Source: DASSFG01 sp035547915 (lineage in GTDB: Bacteria > Planctomycetota > Planctomycetia > Pirellulales > JAICIG01). Taken from it: a stretch of DNA of 64,000 nucleotides. The stretch spans positions 62,001 through 126,000 of the forward strand of contig DASZTS010000011.1 in the NCBI GenBank assembly GCA_035547915.1, written 5' to 3'. The position numbers were made by a program, and so were the translations under genes. This document shows positions 1-7,638 of the stretch, one piece after another. How positions within the stretch are numbered: the stretch's first letter is position 1; each line of letters begins with the position of its first letter. The notes under the pieces were generated by a model. That model ran no database searches and was not told the origin of the DNA. It was given only the letters and a program-made list of their open reading frames with translations.

Positions 1-503
1 GGGCGACCTTCGGTATCGGTGAGTCTCCCGCGAATGGGGACTTCCTCCGCGAGACGCAGTGTCAATTCGCTCTTCGCTTCCTCACGGCCGATGTTCATGC
101 CGTCGAGGCCCAGACCCGCCTTGCAGGCAAAAATGGGAGGTCGGTTCGCCGGACCGATCTTCGCGTCCGTATCCGCCAGTGTCCATTGGAAACGTCCCTC
201 GTCGTCCGTGACCGCGCGTTTTTCCCACCATCGTTTTCCTTGCGCGGGTGGCTGCGCCGGTTCTACCTGCACCCAGTACACGTCCGCCCCCGGCACCGGT
301 TTGCCGTCGGGTAACAGCACGCGACCACGCAGCGTGATTTCGTCGGCTGCTGCCACGGGCGGAGCGGCGTCGCTCGGCTCTGCCGTCAGCGCTGGGCCGA
401 CCTGCTGAATCAGCGCCGTCGCGCAAACGCAGGTCGTAACCCATCGAGCGACCCGACGCAGGTCGCGCTTTCCACCTAGACGCCGCACGCACTGCTTCGT
501 CAT
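1..503 (-). CDS. Secreted carboxypeptidase-regulatory-like protein, C-terminus cut by the window
   Basis: I translated this fragment directly from the complement; it runs off the left edge. It starts at ATG 501-503 and opens MTKQCVRRLGGKRDLRR, then a short hydrophobic stretch (WVTTCVCATALIQQ) consistent with a signal peptide. From about residue 55 there is a beta-rich segment with the pattern ITLRGRVLLPDGKPVPGADV followed by VTDDEGRFQWTL. That is the usual shape of the carboxypeptidase-regulatory-like (CarboxypepD_reg) fold, and a second copy seems to begin at the edge (IRGRLTDTEGRP). Such domains are common in large planctomycete surface proteins; the function here is unknown. It is divergent from the Cys-rich gene at 779. 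Confidence 0.7.
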   Translation of the reverse strand, partial: MTKQCVRRLGGKRDLRRVARWVTTCVCATALIQQVGPALTAEPSDAAPPVAAADEITLRGRVLLPDGKPVPGADVYWVQVEPAQPPAQGKRWWEKRAVTDDEGRFQWTLADTDAKIGPANRPPIFACKAGLGLDGMNIGREEAKSELTLRLAEEVPIRGRLTDTEGR

Positions 504-778
504 TGCAATGCCCTCACGAGCAGGAGATGGTTGACGCGGATGCCGACATTATGTTGCCCGATGGACGGTGAAAGCAAGTTTTTTAGAGGCGGACAAAAGG
601 CGGTTTGCCGAGCACCGCGATGCGGCGGTCCGCCGATCGCTCCGCGGACGGCGCAGACCAGCCTAGCCGCCGCTGGCTTCGCCCGCTGATTGACTGTGCC
701 GATTGGGGCGGCTACGATCTTTGTTACCGATAATGAGGCAGAGACCCTACCTCGTTTGCCCGCTCGAATCCGCCCGCC

Positions 779-1465
779 ATGCGTCGTCGTCCGGCCCAAA
801 GAAAAAGCGCTCTGATTCGCGCCTTGCACGGCGGATTGATCTCGGCGGCCGGCCTCGCATTCTTGGTTGCGGCGGTCGGCGTACCGCTTCCTGCGGCACG
901 TACCAAGGATCGCAGCATCGCCTTCCCGTGTATGGATCGTCCCTGCGGCTGTCACGACGCCGCTGCCTGTAAGGCTCACTGCTGCTGCTTTTCGAGTGAG
1001 GAGAAACTCGCGTGGGCCTCCGCGCACGACGTCGATCCGACACCGTTTGTCGACGACCGAGCGTTGGCAAGCCTGATCGCGACGGACGATTCTCCGTTTG
1101 CGGGCAAGTGCTGTGAGTCGCGCCGGACGGCCATCCGTGGGCACGCCGACTCTGCGTCGTGCTGTGCGAAGAAGGTGGATCCGCGGCAACCCACAGCACG
1201 ATGCAACGCGCGGACGACGGCCGATCGATCGGCTCGGGTCGGGCAGCATGCCCACAAATCACCCAATTCCGACGTACTGAGTATCGCCGCCTACCGAGAG
1301 TGCACCGGGCTCCAACCGCTCTGGACGTTGCTCAACGCCGCCCTGCCGCCTCCGGCACCGGTCGGCTACGAGTTCGATTGGTTCGTTTCCGGCCGCGTCG
1401 TACAGACGACGTACGACATCGCGGTCGTATCCTTCTCTCCCGCCACGCCGCCTCCCCGCGCCTAG
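779..1465 (+). CDS. Cys-rich exported protein of unknown function
   Basis: 228 aa. A basic N-terminus is followed by a hydrophobic segment (about residues 18-38, GGLISAAGLAFLVAAVGVPL), read as a signal peptide or membrane anchor. After it comes a dense cysteine region (about residues 51-70: CMDRPCGCHD, CKAHCCCF) and further Cys pairs near residues 109 and 126 (CCES, CCAK), suggesting metal binding or disulfides in the periplasm. I do not recognise the family. It lies 232 bp upstream of the DUF1559 gene on the same strand and may belong with that surface cluster. The start at 779 was chosen because it places the hydrophobic segment as a leader. Confidence 0.6.
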   Translation: MRRRPAQRKSALIRALHGGLISAAGLAFLVAAVGVPLPAARTKDRSIAFPCMDRPCGCHDAAACKAHCCCFSSEEKLAWASAHDVDPTPFVDDRALASLIATDDSPFAGKCCESRRTAIRGHADSASCCAKKVDPRQPTARCNARTTADRSARVGQHAHKSPNSDVLSIAAYRECTGLQPLWTLLNAALPPPAPVGYEFDWFVSGRVVQTTYDIAVVSFSPATPPPRA

Positions 1466-1697
1466 CGGCCCCCACGCGCCGGTTTCATCGAAGGAATCGG
1501 CGATCCCCGGCCCGCGTCGAAGCGGATTCGGGATCTTGCGCGATATCGGCCCACAGATTCTGCGCCGCGCCACCTGCGCGCCGCGTGGTGTGTTGCGGTC
1601 GAGAGGCTCATCATCCCAGCCAACCAGCTCTGCTAACGCAGGTTTCGCTGGGTACAGGCAGAAGGCACATGAGAGAACTCATTCAAGGAAACGACCC

Positions 1698-2693
1698 ATG
1701 AAACAGAAATCAGGATTCACGCTCGTCGAGTTGCTGGTGGTGATCGCCATCATCGGCATTCTGGTGGCGTTGTTGCTGCCCGCGGTGCAAGCGGCCCGTG
1801 AGTCGGCTCGCCGCATGAACTGCACCAGCAATCTCAAACAGATCGGCATCGCCTTGCATCACTATCACGATACGATGCTGCACTTTCCCGGGGTGCGCGA
1901 CACCTACCCGATGGCCTTTTCGGCGCACGCGCGGCTGCTCCCCTTCTGCGAGCAACAACCGCTCTTCCAGACGATCGACTTCACCGGACTGCTAGGCGCC
2001 ACCACGACATACAAGGGTGTCAATGCCGCACCGGCTCAGATCGCCGTGCCCGTCTTCAATTGCCCGAGCGATATCGGCGCGGTGCAGGGAGGCAATGGCG
2101 CGACGCCGGGAGTCGTCTTCGGCGGCACGAACTACGTCTCGTGTACAGGCACGGGCAAGAGCGCGAGCGGTGTCATCAACGGCGACTACCTCACGGCCGA
2201 TGGGGTCTTTGTGCTGGCGAGTGCCGGCGGCCTCAAGCCGATCCGGATGGCTGATATCCGCGACGGCTTGAGCGTGACCACGGTCTTCAGCGAATCGACG
2301 TACGGCAACGGTCAGGCGGGGCTTTCCGCGGCTCCCTCGCCGTTGCCGAAGAACCCGGCGATGACGCTGGCGATCGACATCAACGGCAGCGGCATGGACC
2401 CCACCACGTGCGCCGCCACCACGACATACACCGGCCAGCGGGGCGACCGTTGGATCAACGGGGGTTATCTGTCGACGGCCTACAATCATTATCTCGTCCC
2501 CAATTCGACCTCCTTCGACTGCCTGAACTCGGCCAACAACTATGGCCTGAAGGGGGCGCGGAGTTGGCACGCGGCCGGTGTCAATACGCTGCTGTGCGAC
2601 GGCAGCGTGCGCTTCGTCAGCGAGTCGATCAACCAGCCGATCTGGCTCTACCTGGCCACGCGCGCCGGCGGCGAAGTCGTCGGCGAGTATTGA
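1698..2693 (+). CDS. DUF1559 family protein with type IV pilin-like N-terminal methylation motif
   Basis: 331 aa from ATG 1698, preceded by AAGGAAACG. The N-terminus MKQKSGFTLVELLVVIAII is a prepilin-type cleavage/methylation motif (G^F with E5), followed by the typical continuation LPAVQAARESARRMNC and SNLKQIGIALHHYHD. The C-terminus has the family signature WHAAGVNTLLCDGSVRFVSESI. DUF1559 proteins are heavily expanded in planctomycetes and are thought to be surface pseudopilins processed by a prepilin peptidase; the exact role is unknown. It sits 47 bp upstream of the DUF4198-like gene, probably in one transcript. Confidence 0.93.
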   Translation: MKQKSGFTLVELLVVIAIIGILVALLLPAVQAARESARRMNCTSNLKQIGIALHHYHDTMLHFPGVRDTYPMAFSAHARLLPFCEQQPLFQTIDFTGLLGATTTYKGVNAAPAQIAVPVFNCPSDIGAVQGGNGATPGVVFGGTNYVSCTGTGKSASGVINGDYLTADGVFVLASAGGLKPIRMADIRDGLSVTTVFSESTYGNGQAGLSAAPSPLPKNPAMTLAIDINGSGMDPTTCAATTTYTGQRGDRWINGGYLSTAYNHYLVPNSTSFDCLNSANNYGLKGARSWHAAGVNTLLCDGSVRFVSESINQPIWLYLATRAGGEVVGEY

Positions 2694-2740
2694 GCACCAT
2701 CCACCGAAACCCAGACCGCCGAGCGCGGCGGAGAGAGGAT

Positions 2741-3565
2741 ATGAATGTGACGAGGCGATTGAAACGCGACTCGATTTTGTTCAGCGTGGCGATGTTGTTG
2801 CTCGGCGTCTGCCGCGGCGCGGCGGCCCACGATACGTGGGTGCAGACCAACACCAATACGGTACGGGCGGGTGACGTCGTGTTTGTCGATCTGCTGCTCG
2901 GCAACCACGGCAACGATCATCGCGACTTCAAGATGGCGGGCAAGCCCGACCGGGCCGCCTCGCGGCTGGAAGTGATCGCCCCCGGTGGCAGCAAATACGA
3001 CATCAACGATCGCCTGATCGATCGCGGCTACGCGCCGTCGGAAGGCTACTGGTCGGCCCGCTTCGTGCCCGCCGAGGTGGGGTTGCACCTCGTCGCGCAC
3101 AGCATGGATAAGGTTGTGAGCTACGCGCCGACGCGCAGCGTCAAGAGTGCCAAGGCCTATTTCCTGGTCAGCTCCAGCCTCGATCATGTCGAGGCCGACA
3201 AGAGGCGGTTCGATGAGCCGTTGGGGCATCCGTTGGAATTGGTGCCCAAGTCGCACCCGGTCACCCCGATGGGACCGGGCAGCCCCATCGACGTCCAGGT
3301 GCTCTATAAGGGCCGACCGCTGGCCGACGCCCGCGTATCGTTCGTGCCGCGGGGCGAAACGCTCAGCGAGGGTTTCGATGACCGTTACGAGCGCAAGACC
3401 GATGCCGACGGTCGCGCCAGTTTCACTCCCGCCGAGGGCAACTATTACCTCGTGGTCGTGCATCACGTCGATCCACGGGCGAGCGGGCCCGGCTACGAAA
3501 GCACCAAGTATTCCGCCACCCTGACGGTGCTCGTGCCGCAGGTCTGCCCCTGCTGCCTCGACTGA
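2741..3565 (+). CDS. DUF4198-like exported protein
   Basis: 274 aa. A signal peptide is evident (residues about 10-29, SILFSVAMLLLGVCRGAAAH) with mature start near HDTWVQ. The body is beta-rich, with a run PGSPIDVQVLYKGRPLADARV followed by TDADGRASFTPAEGNYYLVV. This resembles DUF4198 / NikM-like proteins, which start HDTW or HDFW and are often linked to metal uptake. The extreme C-terminus is CPCCLD, a possible metal or disulfide site. ATG 2741 follows GAGAGGAT. Copy 1 of the dispersed repeat begins 8 bp after the stop. The metal link is inference from the family and the Cys tail. Confidence 0.8.
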   Translation: MNVTRRLKRDSILFSVAMLLLGVCRGAAAHDTWVQTNTNTVRAGDVVFVDLLLGNHGNDHRDFKMAGKPDRAASRLEVIAPGGSKYDINDRLIDRGYAPSEGYWSARFVPAEVGLHLVAHSMDKVVSYAPTRSVKSAKAYFLVSSSLDHVEADKRRFDEPLGHPLELVPKSHPVTPMGPGSPIDVQVLYKGRPLADARVSFVPRGETLSEGFDDRYERKTDADGRASFTPAEGNYYLVVVHHVDPRASGPGYESTKYSATLTVLVPQVCPCCLD

Positions 3566-3572
3566 GCCTGGA

Positions 3573-3671
3573 CCAACCGACAAAACCGGATTGAGCCCCC
3601 AAAAAGCGGCGTTTCGCAGCCTATTTTTGGCCCACGGCGCTGCGACTTGTGGGTTTCGTCAGCCGCTCTTA
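3573..3671 (+). repeat. Dispersed structured intergenic repeat, copy 1
   Basis: About 99 nt matching copies at 20156-20256 and 42933-43031. Shared blocks are CAACCGACAAAACCGG at the left end, GGCGTTT near the middle and GTCAGCCGCTCTTA at the right end. The left GACAAAACC and right GGTTTCGTC can pair with one mismatch. An internal hairpin closes CCAAAAA with TTTTTGG around an apical GGC/GCC. It lies directly behind the DUF4198-like stop codon, so it may also end that transcript. Confidence 0.75.
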
Positions 3672-3806
3672 ACGAAAAACAAACGATCCCGGGAATAAAC
3701 AGGCGGTAGGCGGCCTCTTATAGAAGAGAATCCGGAGTTTCGACGCTGACGCAGGACGGACCTGACGACGTCGTCGGGACATGTTGCAACGACGAAAGGT
3801 ATTGCA

Positions 3807-4109
3807 ATGAAGAAACTTACGCTGTTGAGCATGCTGTTGGGTCTGTCCCTGGTCGGTTGTGGCGAAACGGCCAAGCCGCCGAAGCCGCCGGTCACGCCCA
3901 ACATGGGTACGTCGGGCGCGCCTGCTGAGACCGCTACCCCAGAAGGCGAGGCCCCGGCCGAAGGGAAGCCGGCTGATGAGATGCCTGGCGAAGAGAAGCC
4001 GGCCGGCGAAGCTCCCGCTGGCGAAGCTCCCGCCGACGAAAAGCCTGGCGACGAGAAGCCCGCTGGCGAAGCGCCCGCCGACGAAGCTCCGGCCGAAGAG
4101 AACAAGTAG
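3807..4109 (+). CDS. Small lipoprotein with Glu/Pro/Ala-rich repeats
   Basis: 100 aa. The leader MKKLTLLSMLLGLSLVGCG ends in a lipobox (LVGC, Cys at residue 18), so the mature protein should be lipid-anchored. The rest has no globular appearance: Pro-Lys at residues 23-28, then from about residue 44 tandem 4-6 residue units of the type GEAPA, DEKPG and GEKPA, highly acidic and Pro-rich. Such a tail is probably an extended spacer at the cell surface. A start ATG at 3807 follows GACGAAAGG. It is followed by two hairpins, the second a strong intrinsic terminator. Confidence 0.85.
   Translation: MKKLTLLSMLLGLSLVGCGETAKPPKPPVTPNMGTSGAPAETATPEGEAPAEGKPADEMPGEEKPAGEAPAGEAPADEKPGDEKPAGEAPADEAPAEENK
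3945..4106 (+). repeat. Short in-frame tandem repeats coding EAPA/EKPA units
   Basis: Degenerate 12-18 bp units such as GGCGAAGCTCCC and GACGAGAAGCCC repeat in frame through the second half of the lipoprotein gene. Near-identical adjacent copies of GGCGAAGCTCCCGC occur at about 4007-4032. The region is likely to vary in unit number between strains. Confidence 0.7.
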
Positions 4110-4142
4110 TCCTCCGGACCGATGTGCGCGGCTGCTAGATAA

Positions 4143-4175
4143 GACCGCTTGGGATGCCCAAAGGCGGTTGCTTTT
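4143..4175 (+). terminator. Possible intrinsic terminator after the lipoprotein gene
   Basis: ACCGC TTGGG (4144-4153) pairs with CCCAA and GCGGT (4157-4168) across a 3-nt loop with a 2-nt bulge, followed by TTGCTTTT. It is weaker than the hairpin just downstream. Confidence 0.45.
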
Positions 4176-4207
4176 GACCGCAGTTTGAGCGCACACGAGA
4201 TCGAGCG

Positions 4208-4260
4208 AGCGAGGGACGCCAACCTGATAACGGGTGCGGCGTCCCTCGCTGTTTTATTTT
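4208..4260 (+). terminator. Strong intrinsic terminator between convergent genes
   Basis: A perfect 13-bp inverted repeat, AGCGAGGGACGCC (4208-4220) and GGCGTCCCTCGCT (4238-4250), is followed at once by GTTTTATTTT. It ends the plus-strand lipoprotein transcript and abuts the stop codon of the minus-strand motB, so it may serve both directions. Confidence 0.88.
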
Positions 4261-5053
4261 ACTCGGCCCCTTTTTCGGTCTCGCTATCCGGCGTTGTCCG
4301 GGCGGCCTTGGCGCTCGCCGATCGATCGTCTTTTTGCTTGCGGGCATTCTTGTGTTCGCGGACAAACTCGCTGAGCATGTAAACCTCGACCCGCGAATTG
4401 ATCGTCGCCCAGTCCGAGTTGCCCGGTCGCTCCTGTGGCTCGTGTGGGCCCGCCTGGCTCAGCCGCATGCGTTGCGGTTCGACTCCCTCCTTTTCCAAGA
4501 ACTTGTCGACCGCCATGCAGCGGGCATAGGACAATTGCCAGGCGTCGGCATAGGGACTTCCCGCCGGCAGCGGCCGTCCCGTGGCGTGGCCACGGATGTC
4601 GATCTTGTTGGGCTTGCCCACCAAGGCCGGAGCCATGGCGTGCAGCCTGATCTTCGCTTCGTCGTCGAGCTCGGCGGAATCCTCGGCGAAGAGGATGAAC
4701 GCGCCGATGCGCGAGCTGGTCGGCTCCTGGCCGCCTTCCAGAGGCGCTCCGCCCTTCAACGACGAGCCAAGTGCTGCTTTGGTTTCGGCCTTGGACGGCC
4801 CACGTCCGTGGCCGCGCGGCCCCTTGGGCGGCGCCTTGAGATTCGACAGTCCACCGCCCTCGTTGGCCGAGAGGCTCACCGGCGGTCCGCTGGGCGCTCC
4901 GACCGATCCCAACGGATCGCGAAAGTATTTGGCCACGGCCTCTTTGGCGGGCTTGTTTTGGCCGACGAGCCACATCACCAAGAAAAAGGCCATCATGGCG
5001 GTCACGAAGTCCGCATAGGCCACCTTCCACGCACCGCCGCCCTTGCCCGCCAT
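4259..5053 (-). CDS. motB: Flagellar motor stator protein MotB
   Basis: 264 aa. The N-terminus GGGAWKVAYADFVTAMMAFF is the MotB plug/transmembrane motif with the proton-binding Asp at residue 15; one membrane span covers residues about 12-31. A Gly/Pro-rich linker (about 45-110) leads to an OmpA/MotB peptidoglycan-binding domain (about 115-230) with IDIRGHATGR, SYARCMAVDKFL and INSRVEVYML. MotB forms the peptidoglycan-anchored stator with MotA. It lies 12 bp downstream of motA. The C-terminal tail is Lys-rich and probably disordered. Confidence 0.92.
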   Translation of the reverse strand: MAGKGGGAWKVAYADFVTAMMAFFLVMWLVGQNKPAKEAVAKYFRDPLGSVGAPSGPPVSLSANEGGGLSNLKAPPKGPRGHGRGPSKAETKAALGSSLKGGAPLEGGQEPTSSRIGAFILFAEDSAELDDEAKIRLHAMAPALVGKPNKIDIRGHATGRPLPAGSPYADAWQLSYARCMAVDKFLEKEGVEPQRMRLSQAGPHEPQERPGNSDWATINSRVEVYMLSEFVREHKNARKQKDDRSASAKAARTTPDSETEKGAE

Positions 5054-5065
5054 TGCGCTCGCTCC

Positions 5066-5926
5066 TTACGCGGCCTCGGCCGATTTGAACATTTCGTCGA
5101 GCTCCTGGCGGGTAGGCCGCATCTCGCTCGACACGCCGCGGCGTGCTTGCTCGATCGCCACCTTGGGCGGCAGGTCGCGTACCGAGCCCAGGATGGCGGC
5201 CGCGATCGTGCGGAAGAAGCCCAACTCGGCGTGCCCTTCGAACTCCATCTTTCCCGCCAGGGGCGCGAAGAATCCGTACGAAGCCAGAATGCCCAGGAAC
5301 GTTCCCACCAACGCCGCACCGACCTTGTGGCCGATCTCTTCCACGGGGCCGTCGATGGCACCCATCGTGATGACGATGCCGAGCACGGCGGCCACGATAC
5401 CGAAGCCGGGCAACCCGTCGGCCGTCTTGCTCAGCACGCCCACGGGAGCATGGTGTTCCTCTTCGAGCACCTTCAGCTCGGTTTCGAGCAGCGATTCGAG
5501 TTGGTCGGCATTCGCCGTGCCCTCGATCACCGGCGACAAGGCGCCGCAGATGAAGTCGACGACGTGATGGTTGTGAGCGATCTTCGGATACTTGCTGAAG
5601 ATCGGGCTCTGGTGCGGATCGGAAATGTGCGATTCGAGGCCCAGCAGGCCGTCACGCCGCGCCACCGACAGCAGCTCGTAGAGAACGGCGAACAGTTGCT
5701 TGTAGGCTTCCTTGTTGAAGGGGCTGCCTTTCAATACTTGCAAGATGCCGCGCACCAGGTCGATGAGCACCTTTTTGGGCGACATGATGATGAGTGCGCC
5801 CAGTGATGCTCCGCCGATGGTCAGCACCTCCGACGGATGAATCAAGGCGCCGATATGCCCGCCGGCCCAGGTAAAACCGGCCAACACGCATCCCGTCACC
5901 ACCATGCACCCGACAATGACAATCAT
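5066..5926 (-). CDS. motA: Flagellar motor stator protein MotA
   Basis: 286 aa, the normal length for MotA. Four hydrophobic segments are visible: about residues 2-18, 33-50, and a C-terminal pair around 170-190 (LPGFGIVAAVLGIVITMGAI) and 203-223. The conserved DGLLGLESH cytoplasmic motif and the loop PVIEGTANADQLESLLETEL are also present. It couples ion flow to torque as part of the MotA-MotB stator. No flagellin, hook or switch genes lie nearby, so the flagellum itself must be encoded elsewhere. ATG at 5926. Confidence 0.93.
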   Translation of the reverse strand: MIVIVGCMVVTGCVLAGFTWAGGHIGALIHPSEVLTIGGASLGALIIMSPKKVLIDLVRGILQVLKGSPFNKEAYKQLFAVLYELLSVARRDGLLGLESHISDPHQSPIFSKYPKIAHNHHVVDFICGALSPVIEGTANADQLESLLETELKVLEEEHHAPVGVLSKTADGLPGFGIVAAVLGIVITMGAIDGPVEEIGHKVGAALVGTFLGILASYGFFAPLAGKMEFEGHAELGFFRTIAAAILGSVRDLPPKVAIEQARRGVSSEMRPTRQELDEMFKSAEAA

Positions 5927-6140
5927 GCCGATACCGCCTCGGTTCGAAGGCTCTCTTTGTAAGTATGGCTCGCGCGGAACCGGTCGGTGAATCGCAACGG
6001 CCCGAGATCGGCCGGCTCTTTGCGTTCGCCCGCCGTCGTGCGGCCTCTGCTAACCACCTACCGTATGTAGCATGCGAATCGACGTGATGCGTTGAGGCAT
6101 CGTGGAATCGTCGACGCTGATCGGTCGCAACGACCGGGTG

Positions 6141-6506
6141 CTACGCGCGCAACGCGCCGGTCGAACCGTAGCCGGCCGGTAGGGGCCGCGAGGCACCCTT
6201 TTTCTCGCCGGAGATCTTCATCAACCGCGATGTGGCGAGCAGCGCCATGCCGATGAGGAAGGCGATGGTCGAGCCGCTTCGCGGGTTGAACGTCGTCGCA
6301 TGACCGAACGCCGGTCCCTCGGTCTGAACCGATGCCGGCAACCACGACTCGCGGTAGTTCAGCCACGGCGACCAGGGAAGTCCCACCGTCAATTCGGTGA
6401 CCTCACCGGTTGCTTCTCCGCTCGTCGAGAAGGTGGGCAGAACCGCCGCTGCCAAGAACAGCCAGGCACACCCCTTGACCATGTTCGCAGCTTTTCGTCG
6501 TGGCAT
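6141..6506 (-). CDS. Small membrane protein of unknown function
   Basis: About 121 aa from ATG 6506 (an upstream TTG at 6512 is also in frame). It has two hydrophobic segments, an N-terminal one (CAWLFLAAAVLPTFS) and a second near residue 85 (STIAFLIGMALLATSRLM), with a Trp-rich stretch between them (VGLPWSPWLNYRESW). The tail is basic. I do not recognise the family. It is divergent from the TPR gene and separated from motA by about 215 bp. Coding is supported by the ordered leader and span rather than by homology. Confidence 0.5.
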   Translation of the reverse strand: MPRRKAANMVKGCAWLFLAAAVLPTFSTSGEATGEVTELTVGLPWSPWLNYRESWLPASVQTEGPAFGHATTFNPRSGSTIAFLIGMALLATSRLMKISGEKKGASRPLPAGYGSTGALRA

Positions 6507-6650
6507 AACCAATCCTTGTGCGATGTAGTCCGGTTCAACTATAGGTTATTTTCGTCGCAGTGGGCGGAGCCTCGGGGTAACGCCATTTTCTTGCGGCCGT
6601 CGTAGACATCCGGGATAATCGTTACAGGGCTTTTCGACGGAGCGAAGTCC

Positions 6651-7532
6651 ATGTCGATATCGCAGCGAGCTTGGATTCTGGCGGCCGCGCTCGGGGTGGG
6701 CCTTTTGGCGGCGCCCGCCGCAGCTCAACTCGGCGGTCCGCCCGCGGCCTATGACCAGGGCCGCCTGAGCCGCAGCGCCGTGTTTCTCTTCGGCATGCCC
6801 GTCCCCGGGCTTCCCTTCGGTTATGGTTGGCCTCCGCCAGTGTGGGGCGCTCCCTTCGGCCTGCCGGTTTTCTCCGTGGCGGATCCGGAGTATCGTCCGC
6901 TCTCTGCCGCGGCCGGTGATGATTTTCCTCCGGCTCCGGCCGGCCTACCCAATGTTGTCACGCGTCGGGCCGATGCGCCGGTCAGCGACGAGGACGAGCC
7001 CTCGGCGCCGCGCAAGGTGCGGGTCGCCAACGCGGAGGCGACGGCCCGTGCATTGCAATTCATCGAGTACGGCGATGCCCGTTTTCAACGTCAAGAATTC
7101 TTGGAGGCCTACCAGCGATATCGCAAGGCGGCGGACGCGGCGCCGAACCTGGCCGATGCCTACTTTCGCCAAGGCTTTGCGCAGTCGGCCTTGGGGCGAT
7201 ACCTGCCGGCGGTCAAATCGATCCGCCGTGGCCTGGCCCTCCAGCCCGATTGGCCGAAGGCCGACTTCCGGCTTGATCGGCTCTATCTGGGGAACCGTGC
7301 GGCGAAGCAGATGCACTTCGAGCGGCTCGCGATCGCCGCGGAGGAGAACCCCGACAATGCCGAGATGATGTACTTGCTCGGTGTCGAGTTGTTTTTCGAT
7401 CGGCAGCCGGATCGCGCGCACACCTTTCTGCAAGCCGCCGCCGGTCTTGGCCTGGATGCCGAGCTGGTTCGAGGCTTTATCGAAGCCGCGGCCCGTCAGA
7501 GCAAGCGTCGGGCAGGCGGCGAAGAGCTTTAG
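6651..7532 (+). CDS. Secreted tetratricopeptide-repeat protein
   Basis: 293 aa. A signal peptide (residues about 7-25, AWILAAALGVGLLAAPAAAQ) ends at AQL. A Gly/Pro/Phe-rich stretch follows (residues 45-75, LPFGYGWPPPVWGAPFG). From about residue 130 there are at least three TPR-like helical hairpins: EYGDARFQRQEFLEAYQRYR, AYFRQGFAQSALGRYLPAVK and MMYLLGVELFFDRQPDRAH. TPR domains mediate protein-protein contacts; the partner is unknown. It is convergent with the ECF sigma gene. Confidence 0.85.
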   Translation: MSISQRAWILAAALGVGLLAAPAAAQLGGPPAAYDQGRLSRSAVFLFGMPVPGLPFGYGWPPPVWGAPFGLPVFSVADPEYRPLSAAAGDDFPPAPAGLPNVVTRRADAPVSDEDEPSAPRKVRVANAEATARALQFIEYGDARFQRQEFLEAYQRYRKAADAAPNLADAYFRQGFAQSALGRYLPAVKSIRRGLALQPDWPKADFRLDRLYLGNRAAKQMHFERLAIAAEENPDNAEMMYLLGVELFFDRQPDRAHTFLQAAAGLGLDAELVRGFIEAAARQSKRRAGGEEL

Positions 7533-7638
7533 AGCGACCGGCAAGGCCTTATCGCTGTCCAACAAGCTGAGCAACCCTGCGGCGGCGAGACTGCGGATCA
7601 AATCGTCGCCTGTCATAAGCCGACTCTCACTGGCCGCA

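Noticed and set aside
4334..5806. Long plus-strand open frame opposite motB/motA
   Set aside because: It is antisense to two clear MotB/MotA genes; high GC keeps the opposite frame open.
6945..7617. Minus-strand frame beginning MTGDDLIRSLAAAGLL at 7617
   Set aside because: Its first residues look orderly, but it runs on through the TPR gene in antisense and has no domain or ribosome site.
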